DNA of 32,845 nt from Chitinophagaceae bacterium (GCA_017998385.1 JAGODE010000022.1:1-32845); one strand, 5' to 3'; counted from the stretch's first letter, positions 1 through 9,419 are shown. Program-made: numbers and translations. Notes: generated by a model from the letters alone, not told the origin.

Positions 1-741
1 ACTTATGCGCGTGAGGCCCACGACAAGGGCTGGCCTCTGATGCGTGCTCTGCTGCTGGAATACCCGCAAGATCCCGAGACGTTTTATATTAATGACCAGT
101 TTCTTTTTGGTAAAGAACTCCTCGTAGCACCTGTTGTGAAGAAAGGTGCAGTCAACCGCCGGGTATATTTTCCTGAAGGTGAGTGGATTGATTTTTATGA
201 TGGTAAAACTGTGTATGAAGGCGAGCAGCAATTGTCTGTTAAAACAACGCTTAGCCGTATTCCCCTGTTTGTTAAAAAAGGGTCTATCATTCCCTTTATG
301 CCAATAATGCAATATGTGCATGAGCGGCGCGATTATCCGCTTACCCTGCAGATCTATCCTGCCAGCGAAGGACAGCAGGCGGCATTTCAGCTTTATGAAG
401 ATGATGGGGAGAGCACTGATTATTTAAAGAATGTATACAGCACAACGAAGTTTAGCTGTCAGACGCTTAGTAATAAATATATATTCAAAGCCGGCAAGCC
501 CGAAGAGAAAGGATATACGGCACCCGGCAAGCGTGATTATATAGTGAAAATGTATATCCCGTCCAGACCTGCGAAAGTAGTGCTGGGAGGCAAGCCAATT
601 GTTGCACAGGCGCTGAATGTGTTCAACGCCACAGCTGGAAAAGTGACACAACAAACGGCCTGGGCCTGGGATGCCCAAACCGGCATTTGTTATATCCGGA
701 TTCCGGCTGGTAAGGAAAGCCAGGTAGAAATTTTCAAGTAA
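1..741 (+). CDS. GH31 alpha-glucosidase/alpha-xylosidase, C-terminal part
   Basis: The reading frame is open from the first base, so this is the last 246 residues of a gene that begins upstream of the window. The beginning (ARE.HDKGWPLMRALLLEYP, then DQFLFGKELLVAPVV) matches the end of the GH31 catalytic barrel. It continues into the beta-sandwich that follows it (YFPEGEWIDFYDG) and a DUF5110-like domain (LQIYPASEG, LYEDDGES). GH31 enzymes release alpha-linked glucose or xylose from oligosaccharides. The catalytic aspartates lie upstream and cannot be seen, so the substrate cannot be assigned. It lies 26 nt before another glycosidase on the same strand, which suggests a polysaccharide-use operon. 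Confidence 0.9.
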   Translation, partial: TYAREAHDKGWPLMRALLLEYPQDPETFYINDQFLFGKELLVAPVVKKGAVNRRVYFPEGEWIDFYDGKTVYEGEQQLSVKTTLSRIPLFVKKGSIIPFMPIMQYVHERRDYPLTLQIYPASEGQQAAFQLYEDDGESTDYLKNVYSTTKFSCQTLSNKYIFKAGKPEEKGYTAPGKRDYIVKMYIPSRPAKVVLGGKPIVAQALNVFNATAGKVTQQTAWAWDAQTGICYIRIPAGKESQVEIFK

Positions 742-767
742 ACGTTCAATGAATTAATCCTGTAGTT

Positions 768-3476
768 ATGATCCATTTTGATTTGCGCCGTCTGATCAGG
801 CAGGGCGCCCTTATCCTTATTGCATTGCCTGTACTGTCAGCCAGTATTGCAATTGCTCAACAACCTTTATGGAAGTCGCCGGCCTATACCCTGTATGCGG
901 ATAGTGTTGTGCAGAATAAATATGTGGCAAAAGCCATTTCACGTCAGGAAATAGCTTCGGGTTACCAGAGCCCGGCCAATGAATTTAAAACATCGGCCAT
1001 CTCTTTCAAGTTCAGCATTAATGGAAAGGATAATGAGATGGTGAGCGGAACAGATCACCATTTTAATGTGGATACAAAAAACCTCATTAGCGAAACGCCG
1101 CTTATCAGCTTTGGGCATCAGCTGAAGCCGAAGAAAGGTGAAAAACCAGGTTATCTCAAACCGGGCACGAGGTTGACAGTGAAACTGGATATGCGGGCTG
1201 TACTGAATGAGTTTAAAACAAAAGGATACTATACCTGCTTTGATGGTTCTAAAATCTATAAGGAAGACTTTAAAGGAGTATATATTGCTGGTAGTTCTGC
1301 ACCGCTTATCTGGGATTTTGACAACCTCGTACATCACCCCCAGCTCAGGCTCGGTGATGAGAATGGTGATGGCATTTATGAAATAATACTCAACCTGAAT
1401 GTAAAGGAAGATGAGAAACGTACGCTGTCGCACTGGAAGCTGGAAAAAGATCTTTCCGCTTTTCCGCGTTACGAATCATCCTATCTTTTGTCGGATGCCT
1501 TGTATAATATGGCGCTGGAAGAAATGATCCGTGCCGTAGAGCCGGACAGTACCTTGCGTACAGGCAAAGAATGGGCGGGAGTATGGACACGCGATGTGAG
1601 TTACAGTATTATTCTTTCTATGGCTCATCTGCAACCACAGGCTGCCCGTTACAGCCTGCTTCGTAAAGTAGATAAAAAGAAAAAGATCATCCAGGATACC
1701 GGTACGGGTGGTGCGTGGCCCATAAGCACCGATCGTATGATATGGGCGGTGGCTGCCTGGGAAGTGTATAAAGTCACCGGTGACCGGGAGTGGCTGAAGG
1801 AAGCGTATGAGGTAATAAAAAATTCCATCCTGGCCGACATGCAAACGATCTACGACCCGGAAACCGGGCTGGTAAAAGGTGAATCATCTTTTCTCGACTG
1901 GCGCGAGCAGACCTATCCGCTGTGGATGCAGCCGGCAGATATTTTTGAATCAGAAAACCTGGGCACCAATGCGGTGCACTTTAAAGCCAATAAAGTAGCA
2001 GCGGCCATGGCCGGTTTGCTGAATGATAAATCGGCTGATATCTTTGAGCAAAATGCGGATCGCATCAGGCAGGCGGTAAATGAAAAATTCTGGCTGCCCG
2101 CAAAAAACTATTATGCACAATATCTCTATGGTCGTGCTGTCAAATCCGTATCACCACGTGCCGAAGCATTAGGGGCAGCACTTTGTGTAATATTCGGCAT
2201 AGCCGGCGAGGAGCAAACAAAACAACTGGTGCGCTCAATGCCTCTTTCTCCGTTTGGTATCACCTGCATTTATCCTCAAATACCCGGCATACCGCCTTAT
2301 CATAATAATGGTATATGGCCTTTTGTTCAATCCTTCTGGATGTGGGCAGGAGTGGAGGCCCGGAACGAACAATCCGTAATGGAAAGTATTGCCGCCATTT
2401 ACCGGCCCGCAGCGCTTTTTGTAACAAATAAAGAAAATTTTGTTGCAGAAAATGGCGATTATGCGGGCACACAAATCAATTCCAGCAATATGCTTTGGAG
2501 CCTTTCGGGGAATCTCAGCATTGTACATCATGTACTGTTTGGAATACGGTTCGAAAATGACCAGCTTCGTTTTAGCCCCTTTGTACCCGAAGCCCTGAAA
2601 GGAAACAGGAAGCTGGAGAACTTCCGCTACCGCAACGCTATATTAAATATATCGCTTGAAGGTTATGGTGATGAAATCGCTTCTTTTCATATAGATGGTA
2701 AGTCGTCGGCTGAATTTAGTTTTCCGGCCGGTATGACCGGTGCACACACTATTCATATCGTACTCAGAAAATCAGCACCGGGCGCGGATGCTGTAAATCG
2801 CCAGACGCTTGTATTTTCTCCTGCCACACCGGAGCTGACTTATAAAAATAATGTATTGTCATGGAAAGCAATACCGGGAGCAATAAAATATAAACTGCTT
2901 GCCGGCGGTCGGGTAGTTACAGAAACGAAGGGATTTAATACCCGCATTACTCCCGCACCGTTCAGCGAGTATCAACTGATTGCTATAGATAAAAATGGTG
3001 TAGAGTCATTTGCCAGCGAGCCGCTGGTTATTAACCATCCGTCTGTCCAAATCGTCTGCGAGATGGAGGACTTACTGCAGCCTGCTGCTTATCCCTACAA
3101 AGGCTATTCCGGTAAAGGTTTTGTAGAGACGAGTACTACTGTCAATACGAAGATGACTATTCCTGTAACTGTGACGAAGGATGGAGAATATCTCATCGAT
3201 TTCAGGTATGCCAATGGCAATGGTCCGGTTAATACCGATAATAAATGTGCGGTGCGCAATCTGTGGGTTGATGGACAGATGCTGTCGGCCATTGTCTTTC
3301 CGCAGCGGGGAAAAGATGAATGGAGTGAATGGGGTTGGAGCAATGCATTAAGAATATCGCTGCGGGCGGGCGTACATACCCTTGTGCTCGACTATCAGCC
3401 GGCAGACGAAAACATGAACATCGCGATTAACCAGGCTATGCTGGATCAGGTAAGGCTGCGAAAGGTAGACAGGTGA
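768..3476 (+). CDS. Secreted (alpha/alpha)6-barrel glycoside hydrolase with C-terminal Fn3-like and carbohydrate-binding domains
   Basis: A 902-residue protein with an N-terminal signal peptide (hydrophobic stretch about 13-30, likely cut near AIAQ-Q). Residues about 100-220 look like a beta-sandwich. Residues about 235-640 contain blocks typical of six-hairpin glycosidases: GVWTRDVSYSI, GGAWPISTDRMIWAVAAWEVY, SFLDWREQTYP, HNNGIWPFVQSFWMW. An Fn3-like module (about 685-755) and a CBM6/35-like beta-sandwich (about 760-902, starting VCEMEDL) follow. The fold resembles glycogen-debranching, GH63-like and rhamnosidase enzymes, but I cannot fix the family or substrate. The D in WTRD and the E in WREQ are candidate catalytic acids by position only. 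It probably forms an operon with the GH31 gene and acts in the periplasm or at the surface. Confidence 0.8.
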   Translation: MIHFDLRRLIRQGALILIALPVLSASIAIAQQPLWKSPAYTLYADSVVQNKYVAKAISRQEIASGYQSPANEFKTSAISFKFSINGKDNEMVSGTDHHFNVDTKNLISETPLISFGHQLKPKKGEKPGYLKPGTRLTVKLDMRAVLNEFKTKGYYTCFDGSKIYKEDFKGVYIAGSSAPLIWDFDNLVHHPQLRLGDENGDGIYEIILNLNVKEDEKRTLSHWKLEKDLSAFPRYESSYLLSDALYNMALEEMIRAVEPDSTLRTGKEWAGVWTRDVSYSIILSMAHLQPQAARYSLLRKVDKKKKIIQDTGTGGAWPISTDRMIWAVAAWEVYKVTGDREWLKEAYEVIKNSILADMQTIYDPETGLVKGESSFLDWREQTYPLWMQPADIFESENLGTNAVHFKANKVAAAMAGLLNDKSADIFEQNADRIRQAVNEKFWLPAKNYYAQYLYGRAVKSVSPRAEALGAALCVIFGIAGEEQTKQLVRSMPLSPFGITCIYPQIPGIPPYHNNGIWPFVQSFWMWAGVEARNEQSVMESIAAIYRPAALFVTNKENFVAENGDYAGTQINSSNMLWSLSGNLSIVHHVLFGIRFENDQLRFSPFVPEALKGNRKLENFRYRNAILNISLEGYGDEIASFHIDGKSSAEFSFPAGMTGAHTIHIVLRKSAPGADAVNRQTLVFSPATPELTYKNNVLSWKAIPGAIKYKLLAGGRVVTETKGFNTRITPAPFSEYQLIAIDKNGVESFASEPLVINHPSVQIVCEMEDLLQPAAYPYKGYSGKGFVETSTTVNTKMTIPVTVTKDGEYLIDFRYANGNGPVNTDNKCAVRNLWVDGQMLSAIVFPQRGKDEWSEWGWSNALRISLRAGVHTLVLDYQPADENMNIAINQAMLDQVRLRKVDR

Positions 3477-3486
3477 GGCTGTCCGG

Positions 3487-3939
3487 TCAGGGAGCTTTGG
3501 GAGAACTTACTGCCCGGTTGGTGAGCAGCCAGTATAAACCCAGGTTGCCCACCGCTTTTACAAACTCTTCAAACTCTACCGGTTTTACCACATAACTGTT
3601 TACTCCAAGCTCATAGCTGGCAAGTATATCTCTGTCTTCGTTTGATGAAGTCATGATTACAACAGGGATCGTGCGGGTACTTTCATTGGCCCTGATATTG
3701 CGCAGCACTTCTATGCCATCCATTTTGGGCATTTTAATATCCAGTAAGATGACTCTGGGGTGCTGGCTTAAATCACGTGTGGAGTAGGTGCCATTTCCAA
3801 AAAGAAAATCGAGTGCTTCCACACCGTCTTTCAGATGCACCAGCTTGTTTGACAGATGCGCTTTCCGGAGGGCGCGTATCGTCATTTCTGCATCTGCGGC
3901 ATTGTCTTCTACTAAAAGTATCTCTACTTCGTGGCTCAT
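3487..3939 (-). CDS. Single-domain response regulator (CheY/Rcp1-like)
   Basis: This is a 150-residue receiver domain with no output domain. The acidic pair E11/D12, phosphoacceptor D67 (in [11 protein letters not shown]), T97/S98 and K119-P120 are all in place. The helix 1-strand 2 region ([20 protein letters not shown]) and the inserted [12 protein letters not shown] loop are typical of Rcp1-type regulators that pair with phytochrome-like histidine kinases. It is encoded 14 nt downstream of such a kinase on the same strand, so the two very probably form a cognate phosphorelay. The output is unknown because no DNA-binding domain is present. Its stop codon is only 10 nt from the convergent glycosidase gene. 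Confidence 0.93.
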   Translation of the reverse strand: MSHEVEILLVEDNAADAEMTIRALRKAHLSNKLVHLKDGVEALDFLFGNGTYSTRDLSQHPRVILLDIKMPKMDGIEVLRNIRANESTRTIPVVIMTSSNEDRDILASYELGVNSYVVKPVEFEEFVKAVGNLGLYWLLTNRAVSSPKAP

Positions 3940-3953
3940 GTTGAGAAGTTTTA

Positions 3954-5792
3954 TTAGGATAGTTGAGTGTTGTTCTGTGCGTTTTCTGAGGAGGGTATAC
4001 TAAAGTAAAAAGTGGCACCAAAGCCTTTTGTGGCGTCGGCCCATATTTCCCCACCCTGTTTATGTATTATTCTTTTAGAAAGAGCCAGGCCTATTCCGGT
4101 ACCTTCAAATTCATCGTGCGAATGCAGCCGTTCAAAAACGCCAAACAGTTTATCGGCATATTTCATATCAAAGCCTACACCGTTGTCGCGTACAAAATAT
4201 ATTACCCGCCCTGTTTCCATCCTGGATCCTATTTCGATAACAGGATTTTTTTCTTTGGATGAATACTTGATTGCGTTCGAGATCAGGTTCATCCAGACCT
4301 GTTTTAACAGGTTGCCATCTCCATAGCAGGGAGCGATATTGCCTGTTTTTATAGTTGGGGTATGATTGTCCTTTAGCGGCTGCAGCTCCTGTATGCAGGC
4401 ATCTGCCAGCTGCTTCATATCCACTGGCCGGTATTGCGATTCTCTACGGCCTATTTTTGAGAATGTAATAAGGTCGTCGATGAGCAGTCCCATCATACGG
4501 GCATTGCTCATGATCATATGTAGCACGCGGTTGCCTTCTGCGTCGAGTTTTTCGGTGTAATCTTCTTTCAGCATCATAGCGTATCCGCTCACAGCCCTGA
4601 GAGGTGCCCGCAGGTCATGTGATACAGAATAGGAAAAGGCTTCGAGTTCCTGATTAGTCGCTTCAAGCTGTGCCGTACGGTGCTGAACTTTTTCTTCCAG
4701 GTTTTTTTGCGACTGTTGCACTTTCTCCGTCATGGCATTGAACATACGGGCAAGTTGGCCCAGTTCATCGCGGCTTTCTACAGATACAGCAGTGCCATAG
4801 TTGCCGCTTTCTACAGCTGTAGTAGCAATAGCCAGCCGTTGCAGGGGGCCTGTTATACTACGGCTGATCATCCACGCCAGCAAGGCTCCGATAGCAATTA
4901 TTATAACACCTGTAGAAAGAGCTATCTGCAGGAAAGCAGAAGCCGGACCAATAATTTTTTTGTAAGGCCGCTCTGTAAGCACCCTCCATTTGGTATTTGG
5001 GACAGGTTTAGTAGAAGCTAATAATTTATGACCGTCTGTGCGGGTATACACCGGCAATTCTTTATTGGCTTCCTGCAGATTAGCCGGAATGAAGTTTACT
5101 GGTTTTTGCATATCGGTCCAGAGGCTTCCGTCTGTATTGCCGATGAAAAGCTTTACATCTTCTCCCAGCAGTTGTGAGAATTGAAGTACAGCCTGAGGCG
5201 AGGTCTGCATCTTTCTCCAGCGTATCAGGTAACCTACTACTTCGCCACCGCTGTAAACGGCCGCTGTTACCGGGTAATACATTAGCGTATCAATAGGATA
5301 AATTTTACCGATCACTGCAGTATCGGGGCGGGGGCCTGCCAGGTTAAGTGCAACATCAGCACTTACAGGAGCTGTCCTGCTTGAATCACCGGACAGAAGT
5401 ATTCCTCCGTTGGGTGTGGTAAGCAGGGCCATTATCCAGGTAGTGTCCTGGAGCAGTTGTTTTAGTCCTTTTGCTGCAGCGGAAACAGAATCTCTGCCCG
5501 AGGATTTAAGGAATTCCCTTATGGCGGGTTGCGCGGCTGCCGTCCGCGTAGCTGAGACTACAGACTGTGCCGATTGTCCGAATATGTTGCCCAACTGAGT
5601 GCTCAGCGATTCAAGACGTGTTTTACTGGCATCGATAGATGCTTGTTTTATTTTACTGTAGGAGACCCAGCTATACGCAAGCACTACTGTCAGCAACAGC
5701 AGGCATATCAACAGAGTCAACCGCCACTGAATCGAGTTGGAGGTTCGTGAGAATACGCGAACCGGGGGCGCCCACCATTTTCCGTTACTCAT
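3954..5792 (-). CDS. Membrane sensor histidine kinase (HAMP-HisKA-HATPase)
   Basis: A membrane-bound sensor kinase of 612 residues from the ATG at 5792. A TTG two codons upstream is possible but less likely. Using ATG numbering, a transmembrane helix at about 24-44 precedes a roughly 240-residue extracytoplasmic sensor region. A second helix lies at about 283-308, followed by HAMP ([11 protein letters not shown]... ESRDELGQL) and a short coiled coil. The H-box is [20 protein letters not shown] with H392. ATPase boxes are the N-box [11 protein letters not shown]1 DNGVGF and G2 GTGIGLAL. The H-box is of the phytochrome/Rcp1 type, matching the downstream receiver. The ligand is unknown; the sensor part may be a degenerate Cache-like domain. 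The promoter must lie in the long intergenic region upstream. Confidence 0.93.
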   Translation of the reverse strand: MSNGKWWAPPVRVFSRTSNSIQWRLTLLICLLLLTVVLAYSWVSYSKIKQASIDASKTRLESLSTQLGNIFGQSAQSVVSATRTAAAQPAIREFLKSSGRDSVSAAAKGLKQLLQDTTWIMALLTTPNGGILLSGDSSRTAPVSADVALNLAGPRPDTAVIGKIYPIDTLMYYPVTAAVYSGGEVVGYLIRWRKMQTSPQAVLQFSQLLGEDVKLFIGNTDGSLWTDMQKPVNFIPANLQEANKELPVYTRTDGHKLLASTKPVPNTKWRVLTERPYKKIIGPASAFLQIALSTGVIIIAIGALLAWMISRSITGPLQRLAIATTAVESGNYGTAVSVESRDELGQLARMFNAMTEKVQQSQKNLEEKVQHRTAQLEATNQELEAFSYSVSHDLRAPLRAVSGYAMMLKEDYTEKLDAEGNRVLHMIMSNARMMGLLIDDLITFSKIGRRESQYRPVDMKQLADACIQELQPLKDNHTPTIKTGNIAPCYGDGNLLKQVWMNLISNAIKYSSKEKNPVIEIGSRMETGRVIYFVRDNGVGFDMKYADKLFGVFERLHSHDEFEGTGIGLALSKRIIHKQGGEIWADATKGFGATFYFSIPSSENAQNNTQLS

Positions 5793-6380
5793 AAACAATG
5801 ATTATGATTTACAGACCGAATTGATGATCGAATACCTCAGTTACCTTACAACATCGGCGGTAATATTTAACAAACAACTATACGCTTAATGAAATGGCTA
5901 ATACTCAGAACGGACGGCCTATGTAATCTTTCGACCCCAACAAACAAGTATAAACACTTAGTTATACCGTATTACGCAAATACTGTCAAAAGGCCGACAG
6001 GATGGTCAGAGAGTTAAGATACAAATTCCCAGCGGATTCCCAAAGTCAACAATTCGCTGTAAGTCAATAATTTTCAATGCAGCCGGATTAATTTTTAAAA
6101 ATGGGTAATTTCAGCAGGAACGATGATGTTGCTGGCAACACCTCCCATGTTGAAAATGAAAGGAATAGATTTCCAATTCAGTACAGGTTATATTATCAAC
6201 TATATAATGCCGGAATTAGTCAATGAACGGGCAATTAATGTCAATAAAAGGATTTTATAGACCATTTTCGTCTACATAAACTTTTGTTCAGGATAGATAG
6301 AATAATCAGCTTTGATTACAGAGGTATTTTTACAGGTAATACCTGGTACACCCCGAGTGATTATTTAACTGATACCGGCT
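5793..6380. other. Long intergenic region between divergent kinase and secreted-protein genes
   Basis: This stretch of 588 nt is AT-rich and holds no convincing gene. It must contain the divergent promoters for the histidine kinase (-) and the gene at 6381 (+). A candidate + promoter is listed separately. A 41-codon open frame at 6101-6226 (+) has no ribosome-binding signal and is not called. Just before 6381 lie overlapping short palindromes, AGGTATT-N9-AATACCT (6322-6344) and CAGGT-AAT-ACCTG (6332-6344 region). These could form a 5'-UTR hairpin or bind a regulator. Confidence 0.6.
6283..6314 (+). promoter_or_regulatory. Candidate Bacteroidota-type promoter
   Basis: TTTG at 6283-6286 and CAGCTTTG at 6307-6314 are separated by 20 nt. 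This fits the Bacteroidota consensus of a TTTG -33 element and a TAnnTTTG -7 element with one mismatch. It would give a 5' UTR of about 60 nt for the gene starting at 6381. The call is based only on motif and spacing. Confidence 0.4.
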
Positions 6381-7673
6381 ATGAAACAGCTACTCACATT
6401 TGGCATATTTATGCTACAGTCTTTTGGTTTTATTCAGGCGCAGACCGGCTCATTGACCGGCGGCGAAGCATTCGACAAAAAATGGATCCGAACTGGTCAG
6501 TCCGAAATGGCTTATTATGTGGTAAGGAATGGGCAAATGGTCGAAATCTGCTCTTTTTCGATTACGGTGCAGTCAACAGCAAAAACGCTTAACCTGTACA
6601 CAAATCTGCAATTTCTTAATTCCGATGAGCGCTGGGTTGATACCAGCATTACCGAAGTTTCAACCCTTAATCCGGTTTACCGGTCATCTTATAATAAAGA
6701 CCGGTCATACTCATTGAAATATGGTAAAACAGTAACAGGTTATTACAATGATCATAAAACCCGTAAACGTACGCCTGTGGAGGAGTCGGTAAATGGTTTT
6801 TATGTGGATAGTTATCTTTATCCCTATTTGCTGGGCGCTTTACCGCTTGAGTTGGGTTATCGTACCAGCCTTAATATATACGATTACATGCCTGGCCGCA
6901 GTTCGAACATCAAGCAGGTAAAAGTACAGGAAGTGAAAAGCGGAGTCTACAGGAGCCCGCATACAGACGATCATAAAGTATGGGTGGTAAGTGTGCTGGA
7001 AGAAGGTACCGGAGATAAGTACCAGTATTTTATTGACAAGGAGAGCAGAAGAATCTGGAAGATTGAAGTGACAGCGAAAGGTCAGCGTATCGTTTTGATA
7101 GACAAAGAACTGGACTATAATCCTTTTACTACAACGTTTAACAAGGCAGAGACGCTCAAACTTATTACCGAAGGAAATGGCGTTATCAGCGGTCAGGCAT
7201 TTGCAAGAGACAACCAGGCTGGTATAAAAGGCATTGCCGTATTGAACATTAACAAGAAACAATATGCCCGTGAAGGAACGGCCATTGTTTTAATACCGTA
7301 TACCGATTATTTTAAAGAATGGGTGGAATTGAACGATGCGGGAAGAAAAAAAGGAAAATCATTTCCGCTGCATAAAGAAGCCACAGAATGCATAAAAATG
7401 ACCACTGTATATGATGACGAGGGACATTTTGAGTTCGTGAATCTTATGCCCGGCAAATATTTACTGTATACGGAGTTTGGCTATGTACACACGGCCACCC
7501 GCACAGAAGTTATCGGCTATACGGATACATATATAAATGGGGCCTATCAGGGTACAACCGAAAATACTACTTCTTACAACTATAATGCGAACGCATCTGC
7601 CATCGTCAAAAAGATTATTTCAATAGATAAGCCCGGGGAAAAGGTGTCGGTGAAATTGAAGAAGACGCTCTAA
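6381..7673 (+). CDS. Secreted protein, DUF3108-like N-terminal part plus transthyretin-like C-terminal part
   Basis: This is a 430-residue protein with a signal peptide (about 1-20, cut near IQAQ). Residues about 20-240 have a beta-rich pattern with the element YLYPYLLGALPLELGYRTSLNIYDY, reminiscent of DUF3108-type outer-membrane-associated proteins. Residues about 260-430 contain GVISGQAFARDNQAGIKGIAVLNI, then DDEGHFEFVNLMPGKYLLYTEFGY. That is the pattern of a carboxypeptidase-regulatory/transthyretin-like beta-sandwich. No catalytic residues are apparent. It is probably periplasmic or envelope-bound, with unknown role. The gene stands alone and converges on the gene at 7715-8833. Confidence 0.6.
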   Translation: MKQLLTFGIFMLQSFGFIQAQTGSLTGGEAFDKKWIRTGQSEMAYYVVRNGQMVEICSFSITVQSTAKTLNLYTNLQFLNSDERWVDTSITEVSTLNPVYRSSYNKDRSYSLKYGKTVTGYYNDHKTRKRTPVEESVNGFYVDSYLYPYLLGALPLELGYRTSLNIYDYMPGRSSNIKQVKVQEVKSGVYRSPHTDDHKVWVVSVLEEGTGDKYQYFIDKESRRIWKIEVTAKGQRIVLIDKELDYNPFTTTFNKAETLKLITEGNGVISGQAFARDNQAGIKGIAVLNINKKQYAREGTAIVLIPYTDYFKEWVELNDAGRKKGKSFPLHKEATECIKMTTVYDDEGHFEFVNLMPGKYLLYTEFGYVHTATRTEVIGYTDTYINGAYQGTTENTTSYNYNANASAIVKKIISIDKPGEKVSVKLKKTL

Positions 7674-7714
7674 GGTAATAGGTTTGATTTGCACACCCGG
7701 GGCCTAAGATCTGT

Positions 7715-8833
7715 TTAATCAAACTTCCAGGAAGTCATTTTCCGGTCTCCATAACTATTGAAAATAAAAATAGCATCCATACTCCTGCCGCTTTTAAATG
7801 ATACGCATGAAAGATCGGTAAGAAAGGCTGTTTTCCATGGTTGAGATTTGCTGTACCTGATCAGTTCAGCCAGGTCTTTCTTTTTCAGTTGATATAGCCC
7901 ATCATCCCGCAATCGGGACTCTCTCCACCCACCGAGACAGTTTACATACTGAATGCCTATCTTATTGACACTCGCTTTAACAGGTGACTCTACGTTTCGG
8001 ATAAGGATATCGCCCAGATTGCCCAGGTGCCCCATACCATAGAAAGCCAGGAAACGGGGTTTATCCGATTGTTTTTTTTCAAGAATAGTATAAAGGGTTT
8101 GAAAACTTTTGAAGATCAGCTGGTCGCGGTTAGTCCGGTTACCGATCATATTACCAGACATCAGCATCAGGTCATCATAATAACGGCCAAAATGATTTCG
8201 GTAAATAACTTCCTGGTCTTTTAACTGTGCCTCCAGTTGGCTGTGCAGTGCCGCAATATCCTGTAAAAGAAGCTTCCCCTTTTGCAGGCAACCATCAATC
8301 AATGTATCAAGCGGTAGATTTTTAGAAGGTATTTGGCGGCGTATCCATTGCAAAGTGTAATAAGTATTGGTAAAATCGTAATCGGCATCAAGATAATCGA
8401 TACCATAGTACCGTACCTGACGTGCGGCCGGTTGATTAAGATTAAATTCCCGTACTTTTTTCAGCACGGTATAGGAGGCTTTCGGCATCAGCCAGGTAAG
8501 GATGCTGTCATTGCCGGTTTGCAGGTATTCGTTGAATAAAAAGCAGGTTGCATGTGGTAGTTCGTTGGCAATATTGTAAATGCCCTTTTCGTGCAGGGAT
8601 TTTATGAGTGCAAACTGGAAGTCGTTATTGGCCAAATACGTATGAGCTTCACCAATCAGGTAAAAATCTTTTTGGGGCAGTCGGCTGATAAGCTGATCGG
8701 TCAGCGTTTGCAGCTCATCTGCAGAGCCTGTAGTCAGCTTGTCGGAAAGACAGCTGGCAATACTGGATTGGGCCAGGGCGGTGTTGCTGAAAAAAGATAT
8801 CAGCAATGCCAACACAGTTGTTTTCAGGATCAT
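7715..8833 (-). CDS. Secreted erythromycin-esterase/TIKI-superfamily-like protein
   Basis: A 372-residue protein with a signal peptide (cleavage near ALAQ). The core carries FYLIGEAHTYLANNDFQ (E62, H64), NIANELPH (E91) and FYGMGHLGNLGD (near 265). These resemble the GE.H, downstream Glu and GH..HL-type motifs of the erythromycin esterase/ChaN/TIKI superfamily. Members include hydrolases and haem-binding proteins. Resistance to macrolides should not be inferred: the sequence is far from the known Ere enzymes and the protein looks exported. Its true substrate is unknown. The start codon sits 3 nt after a possible 5'-UTR stem-loop. Confidence 0.55.
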   Translation of the reverse strand: MILKTTVLALLISFFSNTALAQSSIASCLSDKLTTGSADELQTLTDQLISRLPQKDFYLIGEAHTYLANNDFQFALIKSLHEKGIYNIANELPHATCFLFNEYLQTGNDSILTWLMPKASYTVLKKVREFNLNQPAARQVRYYGIDYLDADYDFTNTYYTLQWIRRQIPSKNLPLDTLIDGCLQKGKLLLQDIAALHSQLEAQLKDQEVIYRNHFGRYYDDLMLMSGNMIGNRTNRDQLIFKSFQTLYTILEKKQSDKPRFLAFYGMGHLGNLGDILIRNVESPVKASVNKIGIQYVNCLGGWRESRLRDDGLYQLKKKDLAELIRYSKSQPWKTAFLTDLSCVSFKSGRSMDAIFIFNSYGDRKMTSWKFD

Positions 8834-8836
8834 GGG

Positions 8837-8877
8837 TTCAGGTATTCAATTTAGAGATTGAATATAATACACCTGAA
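8837..8877 (-). promoter_or_regulatory. Nested inverted repeat in the 5' leader of the esterase-like gene
   Basis: The arms TTCAGGT (8837-8843) and ACCTGAA (8871-8877) enclose ATTCAAT-N6-ATTGAAT (8844-8863), leaving a 7-nt bulge on one side. The structure ends 3 nt from the start codon at 8833. In RNA it could cover the ribosome entry site; in DNA it could be an operator. The function is inferred only. Confidence 0.4.
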
Positions 8878-8997
8878 TTGAATAACATAATTGGTGGCTG
8901 GTGGCCGGAAAGTACATATCTGTTACTAAATAGCAGGTGGGGATTAAAAAAATGAATCTTTATTTTGGGACATGCTGCTACCTTCCCGTTTACGTGC

Positions 8998-9039
8998 ACT
9001 GACCACTGATAACCGATCACTGACCACCCTATACCCTAA
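8998..9039 (+). repeat. Degenerate heptad array (6 units beginning AC)
   Basis: There are six consecutive 7-nt units: ACTGACC, ACTGATA, ACCGATC, ACTGACC, ACCCTAT, ACCCTAA. The array runs into the stop codon (9036-9038) of the minus-strand lipoprotein gene and reads antisense to that gene. It belongs to the same type as the arrays near 25 kb and 28.5 kb. Confidence 0.6.
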
Positions 9040-9419
9040 TAAAAGTCCCAGCCTCCGGGGCCTTTCCAGCGTTTGAAATCACGCCCTTTATAGCGAAGTG
9101 TATTGTTGTCAACAATTTCGAGCTTCATCTTATTTTCCACATCATAGGCCTGGTCAAACTCGATAATAATATGTTTGCCACGGTGTTTATACCTGCCTGT
9201 ATTAAGAATGTCGGTGACCATTACGCTTACGCGGTTGTTGTCCCGGAATTCAATTTCCTGAAAGCAATTGAAGACAATGGAGTTCTGCTGGACCTGGCGG
9301 CATTCCTGCTCATTGGCAACAAGGGGTAATACAAAACGCTGGCCTTCTTCGAGGTCAATGTCTTTGCGACAACTGCTGAAAAGACTTAGCAGCAACAAAA
9401 CAAGTAATATGTTTCTCAT
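9036..9419 (-). CDS. Small lipoprotein of unknown function
   Basis: The ATG at 9419 is preceded by AGGGAG at a suitable distance, so it is preferred to the TTG at 9437. It gives 127 residues beginning with a lipoprotein signal peptide whose lipobox LFSSC places the lipidated cysteine at C17. The mature part contains a predicted small beta-rich domain (FVLPLVANEQECRQV... IEFRDNNRVSVMVTD... LRYKGRDFKRW). C30 or so and a further cysteine could form a disulfide. Family unknown. It is probably anchored in the inner or outer membrane facing the periplasm. No operon partner is evident. The heptad array overlaps its stop codon. Confidence 0.7.
   Translation of the reverse strand: MRNILLVLLLLSLFSSCRKDIDLEEGQRFVLPLVANEQECRQVQQNSIVFNCFQEIEFRDNNRVSVMVTDILNTGRYKHRGKHIIIEFDQAYDVENKMKLEIVDNNTLRYKGRDFKRWKGPGGWDFY

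Noticed and set aside
5790..5808. TCATAA-N7-TTATGA at the histidine-kinase start, resembling the nos operator half-sites
   Set aside because: The half-sites are in reverse order, the spacer is 7 instead of 6 nt, and it covers the start codon; no -7 box at the right distance.
6101..6226. 41-codon open frame (+) in the long intergenic region
   Set aside because: No ribosome-binding site or promoter box at a fitting distance and no recognisable protein; length is within chance for AT-rich sequence.
6284..6592. 102-codon frame (+) overlapping the start of the 6381 gene
   Set aside because: The 6381 frame has a signal peptide and conserved beta-domain; this frame does not, and it starts inside the candidate promoter.
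7682..7724. GTTTGATT/AATCAAAC inverted repeat between convergent genes as a terminator
   Set aside because: The 8-bp arms are 27 nt apart, no T-run follows and one arm is inside the coding end of the minus-strand gene.
7715..8833. Calling this gene a macrolide-resistance erythromycin esterase
   Set aside because: Only the fold-level motifs match; it carries an export signal and differs widely from known Ere enzymes.
8838..9020. 60-codon frame (-) between the esterase-like and lipoprotein genes
   Set aside because: It overlaps the nested hairpin and the heptad array and has no protein-like character.
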